Part shown: piece after piece, positions 8,483 to 15,577 of the stretch | Position numbering within the stretch: the first letter of the stretch is position 1 | How the letters are laid out: each line of letters opens with the position of its first letter | NCBI RefSeq assembly: GCF_007830495.1 | Contig: NZ_VLKW01000002.1 | Span: forward strand, 208,270-272,269 | From: Pseudoduganella flava | GTDB lineage: Bacteria > Pseudomonadota > Gammaproteobacteria > Burkholderiales > Burkholderiaceae_D | Length of the DNA stretch: 64,000 nucleotides | Direction of reading: 5' to 3' | Notes under the pieces: generated by a model | Told to the model about the DNA's origin: nothing | The model's input: the letters and a program-made list of their open reading frames with translations, nothing else | Database searches by the model: none | Translations under genes and position numbers: made by a program

Positions 8483-9589
8483 ATGGCTTCCCCCGCATCC
8501 CTCTTTAAAATCACCCCGTCGACCAACCCGCTGCCAGCCGCCGAGCGCGAGCAGAAGCTGAAGGCCATTCAGTTCGGCCGCGTCTTCACCGACCACATGG
8601 CCGTGGTCAGCTACCGCGATGGCAAGTGGCAGGATGCCGAGGTGAAGCCCTACGGCCCGCTGTCGCTCGATCCGTCCGCCTCCGTGCTGCATTACGGCCA
8701 AGCGATCTTCGAAGGCTTCAAGGCCTACCGCCAGCCGGACGGCTCCGTCAGCCTGTTCCGCCCCGAGGCCAACTGGGAGCGCTTCAACCGCAGCGCGCAT
8801 CGCCTGGCGATGCCGGCGATTCCGCAGGATGTGTTCATCGGCGCGGCCGAGGCGCTGGTCGCGCTCGACCAGGCGTGGGTGCCGTCCGGTTCCGGCGAAA
8901 GCCTGTACCTGCGGCCGTTCATGATCGCCACCGACCCGTTCCTGGGCGTGCGGCCGTCCGACGAATACCTGTTCCTGATCATCGCATCGCCGGCCGGCGA
9001 GTACTTCCCGCAGGGCCTGAAGCCCGTCAGCGTGTGGGCCAGCAAGGAATACGTGCGCGCCGCGCCCGGCGGCACGGGCGAGGCGAAATGCGCCGGCAAC
9101 TACGCGGCCAGCCTGCTGGCGCAGGCCGAGGCGAAGGACCATGGCTGCGACCAGGTGATCTGGCTGGATGCGATCCAGCGCGAGCTGATCGAAGAGATGG
9201 GCGGCATGAACCTGTTCTTCGTCTACCGCGACGGCGGCGAGCCGGTCATCGTCACGCCGGCGCTGACCGGCACGCTGCTGCCGGGTATCACGCGCCTGAC
9301 GTTGCTGTCGCTGGCCGCGGACCTGGGCTACAAGGGCGAGGAACGCCGCCTGCCGTTGAGCGACGTGCTGCGCGACATCCAGTCCGGCGCGATCAGCGAA
9401 GTGTTCGCCTGCGGCACGGCCGCCGTCATCACCCCGGTGGGCCTGATCAAGGGCCGCGGCTTCGAACAGGTCGTCAACAACAATGAGAACGGTCCCGTCG
9501 CGATGGCGCTGCGCGATGCGCTGCTGGGCATCCAGCGCGGGACGGCGCCGGATACGCACGGCTGGCTGCACCAGGTACCGCTCGCATGA
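8483..9589 (+). CDS. ilvE: Branched-chain amino acid aminotransferase
   Basis: PLP-dependent class IV aminotransferase, 368 residues, that interconverts Leu/Ile/Val and their 2-oxo acids using glutamate/2-oxoglutarate. Type-2 BCAT features are clear: LHYGQAIFEGFKAYR, SLYLRPFMIATDPFLGV, the PLP-lysine region GGTGEAKCAGNYAASLLAQ, WLDAIQRELIEEMGGMNLFF and CGTAAVITPVGLI. I preferred the ATG at 8483 because the family normally begins near there and upstream codons would come from the hairpin repeat. It stands alone, with a cupin gene 66 bp downstream. Confidence 0.95.
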   Translation: MASPASLFKITPSTNPLPAAEREQKLKAIQFGRVFTDHMAVVSYRDGKWQDAEVKPYGPLSLDPSASVLHYGQAIFEGFKAYRQPDGSVSLFRPEANWERFNRSAHRLAMPAIPQDVFIGAAEALVALDQAWVPSGSGESLYLRPFMIATDPFLGVRPSDEYLFLIIASPAGEYFPQGLKPVSVWASKEYVRAAPGGTGEAKCAGNYAASLLAQAEAKDHGCDQVIWLDAIQRELIEEMGGMNLFFVYRDGGEPVIVTPALTGTLLPGITRLTLLSLAADLGYKGEERRLPLSDVLRDIQSGAISEVFACGTAAVITPVGLIKGRGFEQVVNNNENGPVAMALRDALLGIQRGTAPDTHGWLHQVPLA

Positions 9590-9655
9590 GCGCGGGCCGG
9601 CGCAGCGTCGGCCGCCACGGCAAACAACAAGATCAGTAACCCAGAAGGAGCAAGC

Positions 9656-10042
9656 ATGTCCGGTTTCAGCATCAACCTCGAAGAGAAAACCCTGTCCAAC
9701 GAGTACTTCCGCGAAGTGCTGTTCACGACGCCGCGCAGCCAGCTCGTCGTGATGACCCTGCAGGCCGGCGAAGAGATCGGCGCGGAAAAGCATGACGACA
9801 CCGACCAGTTCATCCGCGTCGAAGAAGGCGAGGGCAAGGCGATCCTCGACGGCGAAGAACACGCGCTGGCGGATGGCGTGGCCGTCGTCATCCCGGCCGG
9901 CACGCACCACAACGTGATCAACACGGGCACCGCGCCGCTGAAGCTGTACACCTTGTACACCCCGCCGGAGCACCCGGACGGCACGATCCACAAGGACAAG
10001 GCGGAAGCCGACGCCTACGAGGCCGCGCACGGCCACCACTGA
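9656..10042 (+). CDS. Cupin domain protein
   Basis: Small 128-residue single-domain cupin with an AGAAGGAG ribosome site. Cupin motif 1 is visible as GAEKHDDTDQFIRVEEGEGKAILDG and motif 2 as VIPAGTHHNVINTGTAPLKLYTLYTPPEH; the two histidine-containing stretches would bind a metal. The tail is His-rich (AAHGHH). Homologous stand-alone proteins are common in proteobacteria, with no firm function (sugar isomerase-like or dioxygenase-like). It is followed by a clear terminator. Confidence 0.85.
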   Translation: MSGFSINLEEKTLSNEYFREVLFTTPRSQLVVMTLQAGEEIGAEKHDDTDQFIRVEEGEGKAILDGEEHALADGVAVVIPAGTHHNVINTGTAPLKLYTLYTPPEHPDGTIHKDKAEADAYEAAHGHH

Positions 10043-10068
10043 TCCACTTTCGCAACCCGCGAACCAGC

Positions 10069-10094
10069 AAGGCAGCTTCGGCTGCCTTTTTTGT
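10069..10094 (+). terminator. Rho-independent terminator after cupin gene
   Basis: Stem GGCAGC / GCTGCC with a UUCG tetraloop (10071-10086), followed by a run of six T within TTTTTTGTTG. It lies 28 bp after the cupin stop. Confidence 0.9.
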
Positions 10095-10099
10095 TGTCC

Positions 10100-10175
10100 A
10101 GCTGGTCGCTAAACAACAGGGGACTGTCCCTCGATTTTGGAAATATTTCTTGAATCGAGGGACAGTCCCCTGTTG
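10100..10175. repeat. GGGACTGTCCC intergenic repeat, copy A (paired as a hairpin)
   Basis: Begins AGCTGGTCGCTAAACAACAG. A 23-bp arm (10114-10136) containing GGGGACTGTCCC is repeated exactly inverted at 10153-10175 around a 16-base AT-rich loop. The same leader and core recur at 10246 and 29042, and the core recurs at 29205. Confidence 0.8.
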
Positions 10176-10245
10176 CGTAAACCGGACGATTTCGCCATCG
10201 CCTGCCGCGGCCTCCCTCTGGGGGCCTCACGTGGAGGAATGGATG

Positions 10246-10316
10246 AGCTGGTCGCTTAACAACGAGGGACTGTCCCTCGAATTGGGAAACATTTCCTGAA
10301 ATGAGGGACAGTCCCC
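10246..10316. repeat. GGGACTGTCCC intergenic repeat, copy B
   Basis: Begins AGCTGGTCGCTTAACAACGA, with palindrome CGAGGGACTGTCCCTCG at 10263-10279 and an inverted partner GAGGGACAGTCCCC at 10303-10316. It shares the leader of copy A and the copy at 29042. Confidence 0.75.
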
Positions 10317-10366
10317 GAATTTAGGAAAGATTGTCGGGTCACATAGATATTTGTATATGAGCAATT

Positions 10367-10396
10367 GATATGCGCTACCAAATGGTTGCGCATATC
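10367..10396. promoter_or_regulatory. Operator-like 30-bp palindrome
   Basis: GATATGCGCTACCA, centre AA, TGGTTGCGCATATC: a near-perfect palindrome with one mismatched pair plus the centre. It contains GCGCTACCA, the reverse complement of the TGGTAGCGC found at 10470-10478. It lies upstream of the TonB receptor promoter. It is probably a LacI-family operator, but no cognate regulator is adjacent. Confidence 0.6.
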
Positions 10397-10459
10397 GTAT
10401 TGGCCTGACCAGTTGAAAGCCGCGCCAACAGAGGGCCCGAGGGCCTGAGTTACCGGGCT

Positions 10460-10495
10460 GTTGCGCAAATGGTAGCGCTTAACAAAGCATGTTAA
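10460..10495. promoter_or_regulatory. Second operator-like site next to promoter
   Basis: Contains TGGTAGCGCTTAACA (10470-10484), one inserted T away from the TGGTAGCGCTAACA xyl-box I recall for Xanthomonas XylR. An inverted pair TTAACA/TGTTAA (10479-10484 and 10490-10495) overlaps it. It ends 6 bp before the -35 box, a position suited to repression. Confidence 0.55.
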
Positions 10496-10501
10496 AAAAT
10501 G

Positions 10502-10530
10502 TTGACTTTGTATCGTGTGACTTCTACACT
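10502..10530 (+). promoter_or_regulatory. Sigma70-like promoter for TonB receptor
   Basis: TTGACT (10502-10507), 17-bp spacer, TACACT (10525-10530), 65 bp upstream of the receptor start. Five of six bases match the -35 consensus and four of six the -10. Confidence 0.6.
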
Positions 10531-10595
10531 CGATTCCGCTGTGCTACCTATAAGCAACAGAAGCACGGCAGTGCTGATAAAAACAGGAGACAACC

Positions 10596-13500
10596 ATGAC
10601 ACATCGAACGACCGCCGGCCGGCGCGTCGCGCTGGGTTTGACCGCAATGGCGAGCCTGATCGCCCAGGCCTACGCCCAGGAAGCCACCACCGCCACCAAT
10701 TCCGCTCCCGCCGCCGACCAGAGCATGCAGACCGTCCAGGTGACGGGTTACCGCAACAGCCTGCTGTCGTCAGCCAAGGACAAGAAAGAAGCCGTCGGCT
10801 TCCAGGATTCCATCAACGCCGAAGACTTCGGCAAGTTCCCGGACAAGAACATCGCCGAGTCGCTCTCCCGCGTGCCCGGCGTGCAGGTGTCCCGTGACGT
10901 GACGGGCGAGGGCATGACGATCCAGATTCGCGGCCTCGGTTCGTCGTTCACGAAGATCCTGCTGAACAACTCGCCGATCGCCGTGGCGTCGTCCGGCCCG
11001 ATCGACGGTGCCAACACGAACCGCGAGGTCGACCTCGACCTGCTGCCGACCGACCTGTTCACGAAGCTCACCGTCAGCAAGAGCCCGACGGCGGGCCAGA
11101 TCGAAGGGGGCGCCGCCGGCGTCGTCAACCTGCGCAGCGCGCGCCCGTTCGACAAGGAAGGCCGCCAGCTGTCCGTCGGCCTCACCGGCACCAAGCAGCA
11201 GATCGCCGACAAGGCCGGCTTCCGCGGCAATGTCGTCGGCAGCAATACGTGGGGCGGCAAGTACGGTCTCCTGGGCGGCATCTCGTTCTCGCGCCAGCAG
11301 GCCCGCACCACCGGCTTCGAGACCGTCGGCTGGACCAACCCGAACCTGACGGCCGCGCAAAGCTCCTCCGCGGGCCGCAACGCGACCGGCGGCGGCAACT
11401 GGACGATCCCCGCCACCGTGCCCGCAGGTGCCGGCAACGGCCTCGTGCCGGGCACCGCGATCGACCAGGCCTTCCTGCTGTCGCATAACCCGGGCCTGAC
11501 GATCGACCAGATCGACAACGCGATCGTGCCGCGCCTGGGCCGCACGATGGAGTACTACGGCACCAAGGACAAGATCTCCGCCGTCGTCGCCGCCGAGTAC
11601 CGCCCGACCGAGAACCTGCACTTCTACCTGGACACGATGTACAGCAAGAAGGATGACGACATGCAGCGCAACGCCTACACGTGGGCGGTGCGGAACAATG
11701 CGTCGATCCCGCTGAACATGACGGTCGACCGCACCGACTGCGCCGCCGGCTGCGTCGTCACCGGCGGCACGTTCGCGAACGCGCTGAACTTCATCGAGTT
11801 CGGCCCGCGCCGCGACAAGGTCGACCTGCTGGGCTTCAACCCGGGCGCCGAATGGAAGATCACGCCGAAGCTGACGCTCGACGTGGCCGGCAACTGGAAC
11901 CGCAGCCGCTTCACGCACGAAGCGCCGACCGTCATGCCGATCACGGCGCCGAACAGCGGCAACACGATCACCTACGCGAACGATGGCGGCGTGCCGTCGA
12001 TCGTGTCGAACATGGACTTGAACGATCCGGCCAACTACCAGTGGATCGGCGGCCGCGTCAACATCCAGAACGAGCTGCGCGAGACGAAGACCAAGGGCTT
12101 CCACACCAACCTGGCGTGGGGCGACAAGGCGCTGACGATCAAGGGCGGCTTCGCGTGGGACGACATCAACCGCCGCATCCGCGCGCAGGACAATTCGGCC
12201 GCATGGCAGGCCGCCGTCTGCGGCAACAACCCGAACGTCTTCCTGCAAGGCCCGAACGGCGCACCGCCATGCAACGGCGCCAGCACGCCGGGCGCTTCGG
12301 CCACCGCGCTGTATCCGGGCTACGGCACGGGCTACACGGCCGGCCAGACCACGCCGCTGACTTACCAGGGCTCGCTGATCACGAACTCCGCGCTGCAAGG
12401 CTTCCTCGTGCCCGGCCCGTACGGCCGCCTGGCACTGGACTGGGATCGCTTCCGCCAGGCGTCGAACTACGACTACTTCAACGGCACAGCTCCGGATTCC
12501 GGCGCCTCGTCCACGGGCGCTTCGGCGGGCTACATCCGCGAGAAGGCGAAGGCGGTGTATCTCGAGGCGAACGGCGAACTACAGCCCGCCGGTTTCAACA
12601 TGCGCTGGAATGCCGGCGTGCGTTACGTGCGCACCGAGCAGATGGTCGGTTCGCTGAACTCGCAGCCGGACCCGCGCAACGGCAACCTGACGCTGAACGG
12701 CAGCAAGTACCCGAACGTCAGCGAGTGGGTGTACCAGGACACGGACTACAGCAACACGCTGCCGTCGGCGACGATGGCGCTGGACCTGCGCAAGGACCTC
12801 GTGTTCCGCGCCGCCGCATCGCGCAGCATGACGCGCGTGAACCCGAACGACCTGCGCCCCGGCATCAACTTCTCGGGCGTGTCGGCGGACGTCGGCACGA
12901 TGGGCAATCCGAGCCTGAAGCCCTATCTGTCGGATAACATCGACCTGGGCCTCGACTGGTACACGGGCCGCGAAGGCTACATCTCGCTGACCGGCTTCCA
13001 GAAGCGCATCAACGGCTTCACGGTGAACGAGAACATCTCGATGCCGTTCTCCGCGCTGGCACCGTACGGCATCAACTACAACACGTTGATCCCGGCGCAG
13101 CAGCAGGCGATCGATTCTCGCGGCGGCCCGGAAAACGCCACCGTCGTGATGACCCGCCCGCGCAACGCCGACGGCATCCTGCGCATCCGCGGCCTGGAGC
13201 TGGGCTGGGTGCAGCCGCTCGACAAGATCCTGCCGTGGCGCGGCTTCGGCTTCAACGAAACGCTCACGCTGATCAACCAGAAGGCCAGCGGCGAAGGCTC
13301 CTCGGGCTTCATCGCGCTGGGCGTGCCGAAGAAGACGAACAACCTGTCCGTCTACTACGAGAACCACGGCTACATGTTCCGCTTCATGCACACGTACTCG
13401 GAAGGCAGCCAGGTCGCCACGGCCAACCAGAGCGGCATCACCGCCGCCGCGCTGTACGGCCGCGATTACAAGCAGCTGGACTTCTCGTCGAGCTTCGAAC

Positions 13501-13661
13501 TGGATCGCATCTTCGACCGCGACGGCCTGCCGATGCTGACGTTCGACATCGTGAACCTGAACAAGGCCAAGCGCAGCGGCTACTTCCAGTTCGCCAACGC
13601 GACGATGTCGCAGTACGAACCGGGCCGCACCTTCGCTCTCGGCCTGCGCATGAAGTTCTGA
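10596..13661 (+). CDS. TonB-dependent receptor (carbohydrate type)
   Basis: Outer-membrane transporter of 1021 residues with a signal peptide ending near AQAYAQ (residue about 28) and a ribosome site ACAGGAGA. Plug domain: QTVQVTGYRNSLLSSA, SINAEDFGKFPDKNIAESL, RVPGVQVSRD, IQIRGLGSSF; long barrel ending FALGLRMKF. Same broad family as the receptor at 1682, but clearly a separate paralogue. No enzymes follow in the same direction. The divergent-facing pectinesterase 70 bp downstream is convergent, so a pectin-derived ligand is possible but not shown. Operator-like palindromes and a promoter lie upstream. Confidence 0.93.
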   Translation: MTHRTTAGRRVALGLTAMASLIAQAYAQEATTATNSAPAADQSMQTVQVTGYRNSLLSSAKDKKEAVGFQDSINAEDFGKFPDKNIAESLSRVPGVQVSRDVTGEGMTIQIRGLGSSFTKILLNNSPIAVASSGPIDGANTNREVDLDLLPTDLFTKLTVSKSPTAGQIEGGAAGVVNLRSARPFDKEGRQLSVGLTGTKQQIADKAGFRGNVVGSNTWGGKYGLLGGISFSRQQARTTGFETVGWTNPNLTAAQSSSAGRNATGGGNWTIPATVPAGAGNGLVPGTAIDQAFLLSHNPGLTIDQIDNAIVPRLGRTMEYYGTKDKISAVVAAEYRPTENLHFYLDTMYSKKDDDMQRNAYTWAVRNNASIPLNMTVDRTDCAAGCVVTGGTFANALNFIEFGPRRDKVDLLGFNPGAEWKITPKLTLDVAGNWNRSRFTHEAPTVMPITAPNSGNTITYANDGGVPSIVSNMDLNDPANYQWIGGRVNIQNELRETKTKGFHTNLAWGDKALTIKGGFAWDDINRRIRAQDNSAAWQAAVCGNNPNVFLQGPNGAPPCNGASTPGASATALYPGYGTGYTAGQTTPLTYQGSLITNSALQGFLVPGPYGRLALDWDRFRQASNYDYFNGTAPDSGASSTGASAGYIREKAKAVYLEANGELQPAGFNMRWNAGVRYVRTEQMVGSLNSQPDPRNGNLTLNGSKYPNVSEWVYQDTDYSNTLPSATMALDLRKDLVFRAAASRSMTRVNPNDLRPGINFSGVSADVGTMGNPSLKPYLSDNIDLGLDWYTGREGYISLTGFQKRINGFTVNENISMPFSALAPYGINYNTLIPAQQQAIDSRGGPENATVVMTRPRNADGILRIRGLELGWVQPLDKILPWRGFGFNETLTLINQKASGEGSSGFIALGVPKKTNNLSVYYENHGYMFRFMHTYSEGSQVATANQSGITAAALYGRDYKQLDFSSSFELDRIFDRDGLPMLTFDIVNLNKAKRSGYFQFANATMSQYEPGRTFALGLRMKF

Positions 13662-13682
13662 TGCGCGGCAGGGCGTAGTAAC

Positions 13683-13721
13683 TTGCCCGGCAAATGGGGG
13701 CTGTCCCCATTTTCCGGGCAA
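13683..13721. terminator. Hairpin between convergent genes, repeat-derived
   Basis: 17-bp arms TTGCCCGGCAAATGGGG (13683-13699) and CCCCATTTTCCGGGCAA (13705-13721) with one mismatch and a 5-base loop GCTGT. It contains a variant GGGGCTGTCCCC core, so it may be a relative of the repeat at 10100. It sits in the 69-bp gap of a convergent pair and is followed by AT-rich bases, consistent with a bidirectional terminator. Confidence 0.6.
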
Positions 13722-13730
13722 TTTTCCTCG

Positions 13731-15461
13731 CTAATCGATTTGCACGGGGGCGCTGACGAGGCGCCCCTTGTCATTGGCCACTTCCACCGTGTAGCGGCCC
13801 GGTGTGCGTAGCGCCAGCGTGGCGCCGTCGCCCGCAACGGGCTTGCCGTCGCGGTACCAGCGGTAGGTGGGGGCGGGCACGCCGGCCGCGCGCACCGTCA
13901 GCGTTGTGCCGGCACCCGTGCGGGTCGCAAGCGGTTGCGTGAGGATGATCGGCGCCAGCGCCGGCTGCCAGCCGCCCAGCACGAAGGCCGGGTCGCGGTA
14001 GGACGCGATCAACGCCGCATCGCGCACCGCATCGAGCTGGCGCGAGCGGGGATGGCGGGCGCGGGTGTCGACCGGCTGGCCGTCCGCCGCGCGGCTGTTG
14101 AACTCCCAGAACTTCACGTGGGTGGCGCCGTCGCCGATGTCGGCCCAGCCGGCCGGGCTCACGTTCTCGAGCACCGCGTCGATCAGCACCGCTTCCGCAT
14201 CCGGGTAGTTCCTGCCCTTGTTGTCCGGCAGCCGCGCCAGTTCGGGCGTGCCGTCGCGGCCTGTGAAGCGGCAGCCGACGAACACGTTGCCGTGGTTGGC
14301 TGCTGTATTGCGTACCCACATGAACGCGCCTTTCGAGTCGATGTGGCAGCGTTCGAAGTAGGCGGGACCGCGGCCGAGGATCGTGTCGCCGTCGCCCGTC
14401 AGCCGGAAGTCCGTGAAGAACGCGCTGCCGTTGGTCTGCAACGCGTCGCCGGAACCTGCCACCGTCACGTGCGCGACGATCGTGCGCTCGCCGTTGACCA
14501 GCAGGCCCTCGGCCTGGCCTTTCGCATCGGTGGCAATCGTCAGGTTCACCAGCGCGACGTCGCGCACATTGTCGGCCATGAATGCGGCGCGGCGCGACGG
14601 GAACGTGCCGGGCAGCTCGTTGGTCGCGACGTTCAGTGGGTGCGGGTTGAACACCTCGTTGTTCGCGTAGTGAATGCGCACCTTGTCGCGCTCCTCGCCG
14701 GCGATGGTGAGATCGCGCTTGTTGCGGAAGTAGACGATCTCCTCGTAGTCGCCGTTGCGCACGAAGATCGTCGTGCGCTGGCGCGGCGCGTCCGGCACGT
14801 GGTCGAGCGCACCCTGCACGGTCGAGAAGTCGCCGTTGCCGTGCGCATCGACGGTGACGAGCGTGGCGTCGGCGGCCGGACCGCGTGCCTTCGTCGTGAA
14901 GCGCCAGTGCTGCCCGGCGATGCCACCGAACCCTTCGCCTTCCAGCACGCTCGGGTCGACCTGCACGTAATACGTCTTGCCGTAGCCGAGCAGGTTGTGA
15001 TGCGGCGTCACCAGTGCCGTATTGCCGCGCACGAGCAGCGGGTAGAAATGGAAGCCTTCCGTGAAACCGCCGATGATCGTCAGCTGGTATTGCCCCGGAA
15101 GGTTGACGGGTGGCGGCTCGACACCGGGTGTCGGCGTGCCGGCCGGCGTGTCGGCATTGGTGCGGCGCGGGCCGCCGTATGGATACGGCTGGGCGAGGTA
15201 GGGCGCGCGCGGCGCCGTTCTTCGCTCCGTCGGGCCGGCCGGGATGGCCAGATCGAGCGTGTCGACGAGGCGGTCCGTACCCGCCTCGTAGATACGGATC
15301 TGGCCGCGCGTGCCGGGCCGCGGCGCCGACTCGAAGACGAGCCGCAGCGGCGTATCGGGATTGACGTCCGTCGCGCCGGGGCGCGGCAGCAGCTCGAGCG
15401 CGGCGGCGGGGTGCAGGCAGGCTGCGCAGGCCAGGGCCAGCAGCGGGCGGATCGGGTGCAT
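13731..15461 (-). CDS. Pectinesterase-like (CE8) protein with flanking Ig-like domains
   Basis: A 576-residue exported protein with a signal peptide MHPIRPLLALACAACLHPAA. The start at 15461 has AGGA five bases upstream; an in-frame ATG at 15473 is possible. An N-terminal bacterial Ig-like region (about 25-180) precedes a right-handed beta-helix pectin methylesterase domain (about 195-490) and a C-terminal Ig-like domain (about 495-576). Known pectinesterase motifs are recognisable but altered: GDYEE (GxYxE), QAEGL (QAVAL), GDALQ in place of QDTL, and GDTILGRG in place of DFIFG. Both acidic catalytic positions appear kept, while the Gln before the first Asp is Gly. Role: demethylation of pectin outside the cytoplasm, with possibly altered specificity. 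Confidence 0.82.
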   Translation of the reverse strand: MHPIRPLLALACAACLHPAAALELLPRPGATDVNPDTPLRLVFESAPRPGTRGQIRIYEAGTDRLVDTLDLAIPAGPTERRTAPRAPYLAQPYPYGGPRRTNADTPAGTPTPGVEPPPVNLPGQYQLTIIGGFTEGFHFYPLLVRGNTALVTPHHNLLGYGKTYYVQVDPSVLEGEGFGGIAGQHWRFTTKARGPAADATLVTVDAHGNGDFSTVQGALDHVPDAPRQRTTIFVRNGDYEEIVYFRNKRDLTIAGEERDKVRIHYANNEVFNPHPLNVATNELPGTFPSRRAAFMADNVRDVALVNLTIATDAKGQAEGLLVNGERTIVAHVTVAGSGDALQTNGSAFFTDFRLTGDGDTILGRGPAYFERCHIDSKGAFMWVRNTAANHGNVFVGCRFTGRDGTPELARLPDNKGRNYPDAEAVLIDAVLENVSPAGWADIGDGATHVKFWEFNSRAADGQPVDTRARHPRSRQLDAVRDAALIASYRDPAFVLGGWQPALAPIILTQPLATRTGAGTTLTVRAAGVPAPTYRWYRDGKPVAGDGATLALRTPGRYTVEVANDKGRLVSAPVQID

Positions 15462-15577
15462 GGGGTTCCTCATCGTGTCGTCGTTCCGGCCATTGTAGAG
15501 CGCGCACCGGCCCAGTTGCGCTCAAGGTCGCGATCATCCGTCGTATACTGGGGTCCCGATCACCTCAGCGACCCGAC

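Larger units (their letters stand above)
10043..10595. other. 550-bp gene-free region with repeats and regulatory sites
   Basis: Holds the cupin terminator, two copies of the GGGACTGTCCC repeat (10100-10175 and 10246-10316), two operator-like palindromes (10367-10396 and 10460-10495) and a sigma70-like promoter (10502-10530) for the downstream TonB receptor. I see no credible gene in it. Confidence 0.85.
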
